DNA from: Aedes albopictus
Taxonomy: Eukaryota > Arthropoda > Insecta > Diptera > Culicidae
NCBI RefSeq assembly: GCF_035046485.1
Contig: NC_085138.1
Location: 446,749,204-446,813,203 of the forward strand
Length of the DNA: 64,000 nt
Reading direction: 5' to 3'
Shown: positions 54,287 through 64,000 of the stretch, piece after piece
How the letters are laid out: each line of letters starts with the position of its first letter
How positions within the stretch are numbered: position 1 is the first letter of the stretch
Made by a program: the position numbers and the translations under genes
The notes under the pieces: model-generated
What the model was told of the DNA's origin: nothing
Databases searched by the model: none
Seen by the model: the letters and a program-made list of their open reading frames with translations, nothing else

Positions 54287-54579
54287 CACAGAAAAAAATA
54301 TTCATGTAAAATTCAGCGAGAATTCATGCACATAAAGGGAATGCTAGAGTTAGTGCACTTTTACATGAGATATAACGTAAATTTACATTACCATCGCGTA
54401 AATTTCCGTCATCTATCGCGTATACCACCATGGACTCCAACTGGTTACATGACTATTAGCGGAAATTTACACGATTGTAACGTAATTTTACATGATCTCA
54501 TGTAAGTATGCACTAATTCTAGCATTCCCTTTATGTGCATGATTTCTCGCTGAACTTTACATGAATATTTTTTTCTGTG
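54287..54579. mobile_element. palindromic MITE, copy 2 of the 42291 family
   Basis: The outer 80 bp on both arms closely match the element at 42291. Flanks are CG/CG rather than TA, so the target site is either not fixed or mutated. Confidence 0.85.
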
Positions 54580-56090
54580 CGGCCCACTACTAGTGAATCG
54601 TCAGATGCTTTTAGTGAGTCGCAAAACTTTCGTCTATTTCAAGTTAGTACATGATTGATATTGTGATTATCATTATGCAAGCAACATTTTCAAGTCAAAT
54701 GGCCTTTCAGAGGTCATAAGAACACTCGTCATGGCTCAAATAACCCCTTCAATACTAGTTGGTTTTTAAGATGTGACTTGGGTAACTAAAGCAGTTGTCT
54801 GTCCATAAGGTGGAGATAAAACAAATTTTTGAACTATGTACTTGATTGTTCAAAGGCTCAAAAACAGATTCAGTTTTGTTCTTTCAAAAATTCAAGGTAT
54901 GGCTTAAAGAATTTCTGGAGCTAAATTCAGCTCCGTCAAACTTCGAAGAATGTTCTTTGTAATATAAAATTTTAACAGTACATTGTTACTTTCCATAAAC
55001 AATATAACAATCCAAGCTTCCACTCTTAAGAAAATTTATAAGTATGAAAAGATTTTACTTAGAATAGAATATATTATCTAGAAATGATTGTGGACAATTG
55101 AGTTTTCTTATATCAGAATGTTTCTCATTTCTAGATATAGTACATGGCGACCGTGACAAGACTGTGTTCTGAAACTCTTCACGATATTTTTATGGAAATT
55201 TCAGAAAGGTTTTCGCATTGATTTTATTTTAAAAGCTTTCGGGAATTAGAACACAAAATCAATCGAACATTTTTTAAATAAAACTTTCACATATATGTAT
55301 CAGTAACTCCTGGATTTAGTTCTGTTACGGTCGCCATGCACTGAATTAGAAAAGATGGTACACTTTTAAATAAGGAAGAACTCAACAGATTTGATCATGT
55401 TCAGATTTCAATTATTGTTTTTTAAGCTGAACTGCTAATTAAGAAAAAAGCAACATACACCTCATCTTTAGCCAAAGGCTGTACAGACATAACCTAACTA
55501 GGTACCAATGATGAAATTTTCGCTTGACGAAAAACTTTCACTGGCTGGAGTGGGAATCAATTTTACAAACATCTCTATGGGTATTGCGTAAACTATTGAT
55601 GTATTTGACGAAAATACTTATGGACATTATGCTATATGAACATCAGAAAACACACAAAGCACTTGACAAAGAAGCATGCAAATCTTACGATAATCTTTCG
55701 TATAGAAAGACGATTGAGATGTATAGGTTTTCACATCGTTTACCACCATTTTTTCATATAAAGAACAACGCCATTTGAAAATTCCTGTAGAAATACGATG
55801 ATGAATTCGTTTAGCATTCTTTGAATTAATTTGTATGTAAAATTTCTTGAAGAGTACTAGCAGTTTCTGTCATGAAACATGCAAAGTTTCTAGAAGCATT
55901 CCATCAGTCCTACTGTAAATCCTTGTGTAGAACTCTCTAAACGCAACTTCAAGGCGGTTCCCTATGACTTATTGCAGTGGAATTCTGAAAAGGAACAAAT
56001 CGTAGACAAAAAACCTAAATGTGTCTCTGGAGCCGGACTTTTGATATCGGATTTAGTTGATGCAGACCTTAATGTGCGAATACCTCCAGA
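54580..56090. other. AT-rich noncoding, possibly decayed retroelement
   Basis: No intact ORF or clear motif. It lies directly upstream of the gypsy integrase remnant and could include the rest of that element, but I cannot show RT or RNase H. Confidence 0.35.
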
Positions 56091-56099
56091 AATGTTATC

Positions 56100-56560
56100 T
56101 TTACACAATCATTAATTGAAAGTATCCTGGAAATTGACAGTATTGACTGCTTTAATCCAGAAGGGCAATATTTGCTAGTGATAGTTGACTATTATATTTC
56201 TCTTTTTTTTTCGATCTTGAGTTATTTCTCCTGACTGAAGACTAAGAGCCCTAATCTGCAAACATAAACATCAACTGTTGAATTTCCAAGAAACTTGACT
56301 ATTATAGTCAGCCCATGGATGTGAGATGAAGGAAAAAGGCTTACTAAAAGAAATGGCATCTGCTTACTGTTCCTTTGGATTGCTTAAGGCATTGCGAGTT
56401 GATAATGGGCCACAATATGTACAATGAACATCAGAATCAATTTTGAAAAGGCTGAGAGTTGCACAATACTTGGGAAAGGATTAAAGGTTGGAATCGCTCA
56501 CTCATTCAATCAATTGAGTGTGTATTTCAATATTTGTTCACTCAGAAAATCAGAGGGTCA
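56100..56560 (+). pseudogene. decayed Ty3/gypsy integrase core
   Basis: Two blocks of a DDE integrase core remain in readable frames. At about 56142-56196 the translation is IDCFNPEGQYLLVIVDYY, matching the gypsy pattern around the first catalytic Asp. At about 56368-56421 it is SFGLLKALRVDNGPQYV, the second Asp block. GIAHS at about 56491 is where gypsy integrases have GI-H. Stops and shifts between blocks rule out function. A 98-bp insertion with target duplication splits the first block. Confidence 0.75.
56185..56306 (-). mobile_element. 98-bp A-tailed insertion with 12-bp TSD
   Basis: The insert 56197-56294 lies between perfect copies of TTGACTATTATA. On the minus strand it ends in GATCGAAAAAAAAAGAGAAA, an A-rich tail. 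Removing it and one repeat joins VDYY to SQPMDV in frame. Confidence 0.75.
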
Positions 56561-56644
56561 TATGAATGAAAATAATCAACCAAGATGGTTCATTCCTGAC
56601 TTTCCTTGATTTAGATGAATGGAAAATTTAGAATCTTGAAAAAA

Positions 56645-56840
56645 TATATTTGGGGTAATGGAATTCGGGGTAATGAACTTTGGGAGATGGCTTAGCAGTC
56701 TTGGTGGGAATCAAAAACGAGTTGTTTAAGTCTTTCCCGACGTTTCGATCCGTTTGGGATCTTTTTCAAGGGTTCGGGGTAATGTCATTCGAAGTGCTGT
56801 CATTCGGGGTGCTGTTATTCGGGGTAATGGAATTCGGGGA
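56645..56840 (+). repeat. GGGGTAATGGAATTC tandem motif with short insert
   Basis: Repeats of ATTCGGGGTAATG and ATTCGGGGTGCTG occur on both sides of about 95 bp that contains CGACGTTTCGATCCG. Confidence 0.6.
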
Positions 56841-56939
56841 TATGTCATAGAGTCGAAAAGTTTGCATAAATAAATTTTAATATCTAAAAAAGATGGAAGA
56901 AACTGAGGTGTACAATGGTTGTTCCGCCCTTTTCACATA

Positions 56940-57660
56940 AAACACATAAAACTAATTGGAGATTTTGCCGCTAGGTTGCGCTAGTTGTCAAGGAAAATTT
57001 CAAACTCCGCTATTTTGGGATCCAGAGCTGGTATAAAATTGTCGTCTTCGGCAAAGTTCTTCAGGAAGTCAAAACCTGTCCGTTGATTTAACATTTAGTT
57101 GATGATTTCGTCACTAGTTGGCGCTAGCATGCAAGTGAAGTTTTAAACTTCTCTATCTGGGGATCCAATGCAGATAGAAGAATTTCGTCTTCGACAAAGT
57201 GCTTCAGAAAGTCAAGAGCAATATGGTGATTCAATAATTAGTGTGTGATTTTGCCGCTAGGTGGCGCTAGTCGTCAAGTAAAGTTTTAAACTTCTCTATC
57301 TTCTTCTTCTTCTTTATGGCTCTACGTCCCCACTGGGACTTGGCCTGCCTCGCTTCAACTTAGTGTTCATTGCGCACTTCCACAGTTATTAATTGAAGGG
57401 CTTTCTTTACCTGCCATTGCATTAATTTGTATATTGTGAGGCAAGTACAATGATACACTATGCCCAGGGAGTCGAGAAAATTTTCCCGACTGGAACGGGA
57501 ATCGAACCCGTCGTCTCCGGATTGGCGATCCATCCTTTACCACTAGACTAACTGGAGACCAAACTTCTCTATCTCTGCATCCAAAGCATAAAGAAAATTG
57601 TCGTCTTCAGCAAAATTTTTCAGGAAGTCAAGAACAATCTGGTGATTCAACAATCTTGAC
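56940..57660 (+). repeat. tandem repeat, about 150-bp unit, hosting a SINE
   Basis: Units share GATTTTGCCGCTAGGTGGCG, AAACTTCTCTATCT, TCGTCTTC and CAGGAAGTCAA. At least three units; the third is split by the SINE. Confidence 0.75.
57302..57560 (-). mobile_element. complete tRNA-derived SINE with 14-bp TSD
   Basis: On the minus strand: a tRNA-like head (TAGTCTAGTGG A box; loop near TCGCCAA; GGGTTCGATTCCC B box), a body with CCCTGGGCATAGTGTATC, then a 3' half ending CATAAAGAAGAAGAAGA. It is flanked by perfect AAACTTCTCTATCT repeats (57288-57301, 57561-57574). The 3' half matches the RTE LINE 3'UTR at 18360-18473. Feilai-like identity is possible, but I cannot confirm it. Confidence 0.85.
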
Positions 57661-57779
57661 CCCTTGATGAACTTTAAAGAGAATTTGCTTGAATCTAGAG
57701 ATTGAGACGTTTAAAACTTTTGTTGAAAACTAGTGTCAACAATTCTTGCACATTCGTCCGAAAACCATTCACCCGCAAG

Positions 57780-58110
57780 ACAAACGTCCAGAGGTTCCCT
57801 CTGGAGATTCCTTCAGGGGTTTCCTCTGGGGATTTTTCCAGAAGTTTTCACTGGAGATTCCTCCAAAAGGGGATACTTGGAAATGTTCCAGGAGTTGCAT
57901 TTATGAAATTTTTCAGGAGTTCTGAAGATTTCTCCAGAATTTCTATTTGAGTATTTTCCAGGAGTGTCTCCTGGAATTCTTCTGAAGGATCTTCGGGAAG
58001 TTCTATTTTGGGTTTCCTCCAGAAGTTCCTCCTAGCGAGTACTGAATCAGTTCCTTCTGTGCGTTTCTCCAGAAGTTCCTTTTAGGAATTTCCCCGGAAG
58101 TTTCGTCTTT
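57780..58110 (-). repeat. 12-bp array block
   Basis: Units near TTCCTCTGGAGATTCC and TTCCAGAAGTTCC. Confidence 0.6.
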
Positions 58111-58113
58111 GAA

Positions 58114-59428
58114 GTGCCGTCAAACGGGGTTACTTGCAACAGCGGTGTAACTTGCAACACGATGGCATACACTAAATGTGAAGTATTTTCTAATAATAAT
58201 AAAAACTAGTATGCCCTTCTATTTCGGTTATAGGGATTATGTATACCAAGGATCGATTTAGTGGAAAAAATAGTTTTGTTTCTTTGTTTATTGTTTTGCT
58301 ACACTGTTAAAACGGTTTGCTCATTTTATGCCATAAAAACAAGTATGAAAATCGTGTTTCACCTCTCCCCTATGGTAAGTGCGATAAGTCTGATGACCTT
58401 GGTTGCAGTTAGGGTTCCTAATAGTAAGCTTAGCTAAACAATAAAAGTTTAATAAACTTATCGACTAAGTTATGTAAAAAATCATTATTATATTCGTCAA
58501 CCACTATGGGGTAACTTGCAACAGTAAAATTTGACAAAATCTTCTATTATTTTTCTTAATTTCACGATATTTTTGACAGAAATAACCGAAACGGATCATT
58601 TCTTGATAACGTAACGAGTTCATTTTTAAATGACAACTCATTTTTTACATTTTTTTGAACGTGATTTTCAAACATTGTTAGGAAATACCATATTATGGAG
58701 TTTCATTCTTGTTACATCTTGTTAAAAGTTTAATTTAATTTATTAGCGCTTCAAAACAATCACCAACATCAATTCTGAACCAAGATGGACTAAATTATTT
58801 CAGCTGAGCTTCAAATTAACGACTTCGATATTTACAAAGTTCATTAGATGTGTTTCAATTAAGGTTATTCTAGCTGAAATTGTCAAACACCACTTCAAAC
58901 TGAAAACTACTCAAAGATGACTCACTCTACCTTTTCAAGAAATGGCAATTATCATTGTTGACATTTTGTTACGAGTACTATGTCACGAAATCCATACATA
59001 TTTTATATTTGAGGGACGTGAGACCTGTTGTTAAACGATATACTCTCACTTGCAATAACTATCAACCCTTTCATGAAAAATTATATGTCAATTGGTTAGT
59101 GTACATCTTAACAATGCATTTTTCATGCATTTCATCTAAAAATTACTATACGACTAAGCACTAGAATGTTCGTGCTGTTTAATGATAGCTAACTTAACTT
59201 CATGTCCTGTGTTGCAAGTTGCCCCACGGATGGGGAAACTTGCAACAAGCATGTATTTCTCACCTCCTGATTAGGTGACAACATATTTGGTTAAATCAAT
59301 TGCTGCATAGTATTCTACTCTGGGTAATTAGCGTACACGATGCTTTACAGGATGGTTCAAATATTTAGATTTTCAATGATATTGTTTCAAAGTCGAAAAG
59401 TGTTGCAAGTTACCCCATTTGACGGTAC
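58114..59428. mobile_element. 1.3-kb TIR element with aacttgcaaca motifs
   Basis: Ends GTGCCGTCAAACGGGGTTAC and, inverted, GTACCGTCAAATGGGGTAAC. The motif ACTTGCAACA recurs near both ends and inside (about 58132, 58150, 58514 and, on either strand, 59212, 59235, 59402). A TA target is likely if the left TG is a mutated TA. No transposase. Confidence 0.7.
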
Positions 59429-59439
59429 ACCAAAAATTT

Positions 59440-60140
59440 GCTATGGAGATTTTGCTATGATCTCCTTTGCAGAATTCCTTTTGAAGATTTTCCAGGAGTT
59501 CCTTCAGGATTCCCCAGGAGATCCGTTTCGTTGGATTTCTCCATGAGTTCCATCTGGGGATTGCTCCAGGTGGTTCTTCCAAAAATTCTTTGTGAAGTGC
59601 ATTCTTGGGATTCCCCCAGGTATATCTTTTACGGATCACTCCAAAAGCATGTTCTGGAGATTCTTCCTGAAATACCAGGGAACTCCTGGAGAAATCCCTT
59701 GACACAAGCCTAGGAATCCCTAGTGACATTTCCTAAAAAAAATCCAAAGAGGTTATTCCTAGAGGAAGTCGCAGACGGAACACCTGCAGGAATCTCCAGG
59801 AGAATCTCCCTCAGGAATTTTGTTTTTTTCAAGAATTCTTCCAGGAAATCGTTCCAGGACTCCTTTAAGATCCTCTAAGATTTTCTCTTGCAGCACCTAT
59901 GCTCTCCAATGGAGAGTCTCCATGAGTCAATTTAACTCTTTTATTGTACATGTGTGCAACTCGGGTTTTTTAAATCGACATAAGGATCCCTCCAAAAATT
60001 TCTCCGCTGATTTATCATGGAATTTCCCAAGGTTTTCGGCAAGAATTATTTTGAGAATTCCTGCCCAAAATATTACAAAGATTTCCTGGATAAAACATTT
60101 AACGAAATTCCCGGAGAAACCTTGAGAAGAATTCCTGAAA
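59440..60140 (-). repeat. 12-bp array block
   Basis: TTCCAGGAGTTCCTTCAGGA-like units, with a short opposite-polarity patch near 59670-59810. Confidence 0.6.
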
Positions 60141-60520
60141 AGTGACAATTTGTAATATATCATATCCAGTAAGTCTTCTGGAAGGTTAATAGACAATATC
60201 AGATCAGTCGGGATGTCCTAGGTCATCCAAACTGTTCTTGAGTTAAGATCCTAAAATCTACGGGTGCAATGGCAACTTCTTTCATTATACAAAGCTATGT
60301 TTTGTAATCTATCATATCCAGTAAGTCTTCTGGAAGGTTTATAGACAGTATCAGATCAGTTGGCATATCCTAGGTCATCCAAACTGCAGTTTGCAGAACA
60401 TGTTCTTGAGTTTAGATCCTAAGGTCTGCGGGTGTAACGGTAACATCTTTGATTATACATAGCTACGATTTGTAATCTATCATATCCAGTAAGTCTTCTG
60501 AAATTTACAGTGGTTGTTTT
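60141..60520 (-). repeat. satellite-like tandem repeat (25232 family, inverted)
   Basis: Two and a half units share ATCATATCCAGTAAGTCTTC, CAGATCAGT, GTCATCCAAACTG, TTCTTGAGTT and CTACGATTTGTAA. They are the reverse complement of 25232-25530. Confidence 0.75.
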
Positions 60521-61600
60521 TATCGACTAAGCTTCATAACAGTATGGAAACCCATAATACCCCAAAAATATATAACAACAATAATTGTTCCTCTAACTAC
60601 TTTAGTAAATACAGTGGATTATGTAAAACTTCTTAACGCAGTGGCAAAAGCTATTATAACAAGTGTAGACCTGCAGCTATGGTCTTCGTAGTAGTGTTGT
60701 TGATCTGGATTGTCTCAAAACTATCTTGAAATGACTCATGATATGCCAGGGGGATTACAGATTACAGTTTAAAGTTCATTGTGAGGATAACTACTGTTAC
60801 TATCGAGAGCTTAACTTCAAAATAGTTTGGACGACCCTCAATGTCCCAAAGGTCCAGCCACCGCGATTGATTATGAAACGTTACTCAGTATGTCAGATGA
60901 TAGCTGAATCTAAATGACATTTGAGATTTCAAGAGCTTCACGGATCTCAGCATACTATGCTATGCTATTATTTATGGTGAAAATACATAAAGTTTTTCTT
61001 GCAGATTTGAAGGACTTCATTATAGAACAGTTTGGACGAACCTCAATGTCCCAAAGGTTTAAAAAAAAAAGTAGACTTCAGATTGGTTCAGTAACCGCGG
61101 ATAAATATACAACGTTACTCAGTATAGCAGATATGGCTGTTGTTGCGAGTGTAGACCTGAAGTCCTGAACTCCAAGGTAGTTTGGCTGACCTGTAATATC
61201 CCTGTAGTGTCTTTAAATGACATTGTAGGTGACAAGAGCTTCTATTATTGGTGGCGAAAATACATAAAATTATGCTTGTAGACTTCACTATAGGACAATT
61301 TGCAACACCTAGAATATCCAAGAATATAAAACACTTTTTTATATTCTTGACGAAGGCTAAATGAATACATATAAACGTAAAACACATCCAAGTTTAGCTA
61401 TTAGTACAACTGGTATGTCAATTATTTCGTTTTTACAATTTCATGGTGTTCAGGATGTTCTAGGATATCAATGAAGTCCCAAATACAAATTTACAGTTTT
61501 TCCCTAATAGAGGACCCAATTTGCAACAACTTTGCCGAAGACAATTCTGTTTTATCGAATGGGTTAATTTATATAGCTGTTTCTATGTTAGGGTCATATA
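60521..61600 (+). repeat. decayed satellite units and AT-rich DNA
   Basis: Copies of AGTTTGGACGACCTCAATGT and CAACGTTACTCAGTAT appear at about 60825-60895 and 61030-61125, with a weaker third unit at 61175-61310. The rest shows no feature. Confidence 0.55.
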
Positions 61601-62770
61601 CACTCCCGTTCAAAAGTTTGGGGTCACCCCCTCAAAAACATGTCATTTTTTTAGGCCCATATCTCCGCCAATTTGCGTCCGATTTCAAAACCCTAGGTTT
61701 CATTCAAAAGATAATAAGTCAAAAAAACTTTGAACATGATTTAAAAGAAACTTTTTCAAAAAATTTTGTATGTAAACTTATTTTCTTATTTTCTAAAAAA
61801 TGAATATAAACTTACGGCAGTGTCGCTGGAAATTGGGTCGACCAAATTTTAAGATGAGAGCGGTAATATGACCCATTTTCTATTAGCTTTCAACTGCTTT
61901 TTACAGAACTTAGCTAAAAAATCTAGAAAAAAAGTTATTAAGTAAATTAATCCTTGATGTCATCGACCAAAAGTTTGGGGTCACTTTCGTAAAACATGGA
62001 AAAGTGATTTGGTGATATCTTCGTCATCTATAGTTCAATTTTAATTATTTTTGGCTCATTTCAAAGATAATTAACTAAATTTACGTTTGATGTCTTCAAC
62101 TTAACGTATTTAACGATTTTTGTATATAAAAATGTTATGTAAAGTTAACACATTTAACTACGCTTCAAAAAATGAGGCAACTTTACGTTAAGTTTTAGTA
62201 TGTAAATTTCATCAAATATGTGTGGTTCAATGTCTATGCAGTAAGTATAACTCATTTTGTTTCAAATAAGCCAAGAAGAATTAAAATTGAATGAAAGATG
62301 ACAAAGATATCAACAAATCACTTTTCCATCTTTTACGATAGTGACCCCAAACTTTTGGCCGATACATCATATTGAGGGGTGACCCCAAACTTTTGGTCGA
62401 TGACATCAAGGATTAATTTACCTAATAACTTTTTTTCTAGATTTTTTAGCTAAGTTTTGTAAAAAGCAGTTGAAAGCTAATAGAAAATGGGTCATATTAC
62501 CGCTCTCATCTTAAAATTTGGTCGACCCAATTTCCAGCGACACTGCCGTAAGTTTATATTCATTTTTTAGAAAATTTGGCAACTTTGGGTTAAGTTAACA
62601 TACAAAATTTTTTGAAAAAGTTTCTTTTAAATCATGTTCAAAGTTTCTTTGACTTATTATCTTTTAAATGAAACCTAGGATTTTGAATTCGGACGCAAAT
62701 TGGCGGAGATATGGGCCTAAAAAAATGACATGTTTTTGAGGGGGTGACCCCAAACTTTTGAACGGGAGTG
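61601..62770. mobile_element. 1.17-kb palindromic TIR element (CACTCCCGTTCAAAAGTTTG)
   Basis: Long inverted arms of about 350-400 bp on each side, with TA at both edges (61599-61600, 62771-62772). The motif CAAAAGTTTGGGGTCAC is at the ends and again inside (about 61970 and, inverted, about 62343 and 62382), giving a palindrome within a palindrome. The TIR style fits Tc1/mariner. No transposase: ORFs at 61.47-61.8 kb are arm sequence. Confidence 0.85.
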
Positions 62771-63207
62771 TATGACCCCTCCGGTTCCAAAGGGTTAAGG
62801 TGGGTTCCGTTCCATTATATTAATTCTTCATTCTCGAGCGTTCACTATTCTTCACCTAAAAGTAAACTTATTATAGAGAAAACAAATTGTGTAATCTAAG
62901 ACATCATGAAAACTAACCTCTCCAAAACCTTCCCTCTATTTGTTTTCACACCAGCTGATATCGTGTGTCGCTCTTTTTGCGCCTACTTTGATTGACTCAC
63001 CGCTCGCTCCGTCTAGACTGGAGGCTGAAGCGTTGCCTACCTTTCTTGAGAAATTCGCACCTCTAGGCGAATGGGAAAAAGGCAATCCAATTATTTCTAG
63101 ATGCGATACAGATTCACACAAGAGATACTAACAATTAAAGTCATACCGAGCCCCACGATGATCACGTAATTAACCGCCTTTATTCTTTCTCTCACTTTCA
63201 ATTTCAG
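62771..63207. other. upstream noncoding / probable intron end
   Basis: No gene seen. The last bases form a pyrimidine tract (TTCTTTCTCTCACTTTCAAT) ending in TTTCAG at 63207, a strong 3' splice site. Confidence 0.55.
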
Positions 63208-63486
63208 ATTGCTGAGGTAGAAACCGGTAGCGCACATATCATGCAACAGCACAATTAAGTCATATCAACTAGGTAGGTGGCAATCCCCTTCGCCGTCGCA
63301 GTATCTCGGAGTGGCAAGATGAGCCACGCTCCGTGAAGGGGGATTGATTGCGCATGAGACGACGACGCCGCCTACTTGGATTGTGCGGAGCTGCGATAAG
63401 CTATCAAGAAGGGCTAGGGAAGATTCTCTAGAGGTTAGATTTTAGGAACTTGACGAAGAGGAGGATCAGCACAAAACGCAGTCAAA
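63208..63486 (+). other. probable 5'UTR part of the GalNAc-transferase first coding exon
   Basis: It begins after the splice acceptor at 63206-63207 and runs to the ATG. The bases before the start codon, GTCAAAATGG, fit an insect start context. Splicing here is inferred from sequence only. Confidence 0.5.
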
Positions 63487-64000
63487 ATGGGACTGATAGG
63501 ACGGCGGAGATCATCGTTCTTGAAGATAATCGCACTGTTGGCGGTGGTGTGGTTTATGGTGGTGTTTGTGCTGTACTCAGATGATGGAAGTGGAGGAAGC
63601 AGCAGCAGAGGGGGTGGTCCTAGTGGAGCAGGAGGAGAGAGTGCGTTTGAGGCGCCTAGAAGGTTACCTTTGCAAGGTATTAGAGATAAGTTCAATCAGT
63701 TTATCATCGATGCACGAGAGGATGCTAACAAGGATGAGTTGAGTCAAGATGGGGTGGATTTGGATGTGGATAATGAAATTGGCGGAGGAGTGGATGTGCC
63801 GTACAAGACGATAGAGGAAAAGCGTAAGATTCCACCTAAGAGTAGGAAACGAAACGAGAACAAGCAAGAGTACGAAGGAGTGATTGCGCCACCGCATGAA
63901 GACAGTCCAGACTCGCCGGGTGCCATGGGTAAACCTGTCGTGCTGCCAAAGGACATGTCTCCGGAGATGAAGAAAGCCGTCGACGACGGGTGGTCCAAGA
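63487..64000 (+). CDS. polypeptide N-acetylgalactosaminyltransferase, N-terminal part
   Basis: An open frame of 171 codons plus one base runs off the window. Residues 1-10 are basic (MGLIGRRRSS), and 11-30 form one hydrophobic segment, giving a type II membrane protein with a short cytosolic tail. Residues 31-53 are a Gly/Ser-rich stem, followed by a charged stem to about 143. GAMGKPVVLP at about 145-154 and KKAVDDGW at about 162-169 match the block found just before the catalytic domain in this family. The enzyme would add GalNAc to Ser/Thr of secreted proteins in the Golgi, starting mucin-type O-glycosylation. The catalytic GT-A domain and ricin-like lectin domain must lie beyond the window. 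I cannot say which family member it is. Antisense ORFs over it are shadows. Confidence 0.85.
   Translation, partial: MGLIGRRRSSFLKIIALLAVVWFMVVFVLYSDDGSGGSSSRGGGPSGAGGESAFEAPRRLPLQGIRDKFNQFIIDAREDANKDELSQDGVDLDVDNEIGGGVDVPYKTIEEKRKIPPKSRKRNENKQEYEGVIAPPHEDSPDSPGAMGKPVVLPKDMSPEMKKAVDDGWSK

Noticed and set aside
5169..60140. CRISPR-like array
   Set aside because: The 12-bp units are contiguous, degenerate and without spacers, and the genome is eukaryotic.
63435..63998. Three minus-strand ORFs of 77-86 residues
   Set aside because: Shadows of the GalNAc-transferase coding exon on the + strand.

Overview
This is a repeat-dense stretch of an insect genome, most likely an Aedes-type mosquito. That assignment is inference, based on a BEL/Pao element, an RTE-type LINE, tRNA-derived SINEs and many palindromic MITEs packed together. 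Only one host gene is supported: the 5' part of a polypeptide N-acetylgalactosaminyltransferase (63487 to the window end, + strand), preceded by a probable 5'UTR exon with a good splice acceptor. Everything else is mobile DNA, tandem repeat, or single-copy-looking noncoding DNA.

Layout. 1-470: nothing recognised. 470-5168: three nested insertions, a TA-flanked TIR element holding a second TA-flanked TIR element, which holds a BEL/Pao LTR retrotransposon (823-3769, minus) with 5-bp target duplications. The two 340-bp LTRs look identical, yet the element has only gag and protease. 5169-13110: degenerate arrays of a 12-bp unit, one strand polarity to about 8.7 kb and the opposite from 9.2 kb, broken by a hAT-like MITE. 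13.1-18.3 kb: noncoding DNA with further 12-bp arrays and two tiny TSD-flanked retro-insertions. 18356-22190: an RTE-clade LINE on the minus strand whose long ORF2 is split by a TTAA-flanked 267-bp element. 22.2-36.2 kb: MITEs, satellites, tRNA-like sequences and noncoding DNA. 36.3-50 kb: more 12-bp arrays in both polarities, with local duplications, a 663-bp foldback and two more tiny retro-insertions. 49.8-51.3 kb: satellite, then a GAAACGCCTT-like minisatellite. 51.3-56 kb: noncoding DNA with MITEs. 56.1-56.6 kb: a decayed Ty3/gypsy integrase. 56.9-62.8 kb: tandem repeats with a complete tRNA-derived SINE, two large TIR elements and satellite. 62.8-64 kb: start of the host gene.

The most interesting signals are: (1) about 18 kb of degenerate 12-bp arrays (consensus near GAATTCCTGGAG, with a palindromic GGAATTCC core) that switch polarity in blocks; (2) at least four 38-50-bp insertions flanked by 9-14-bp target duplications, three sharing the core AAAGTCTCTATAA and two confirmed by uninserted duplicate sites nearby; (3) the 3' tail of the SINE matching the 3'UTR of the RTE LINE in the same window; (4) two TIR elements each carrying a tRNA-like domain. 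All matches were made by eye; no database was searched, so family names rest on recalled motifs.
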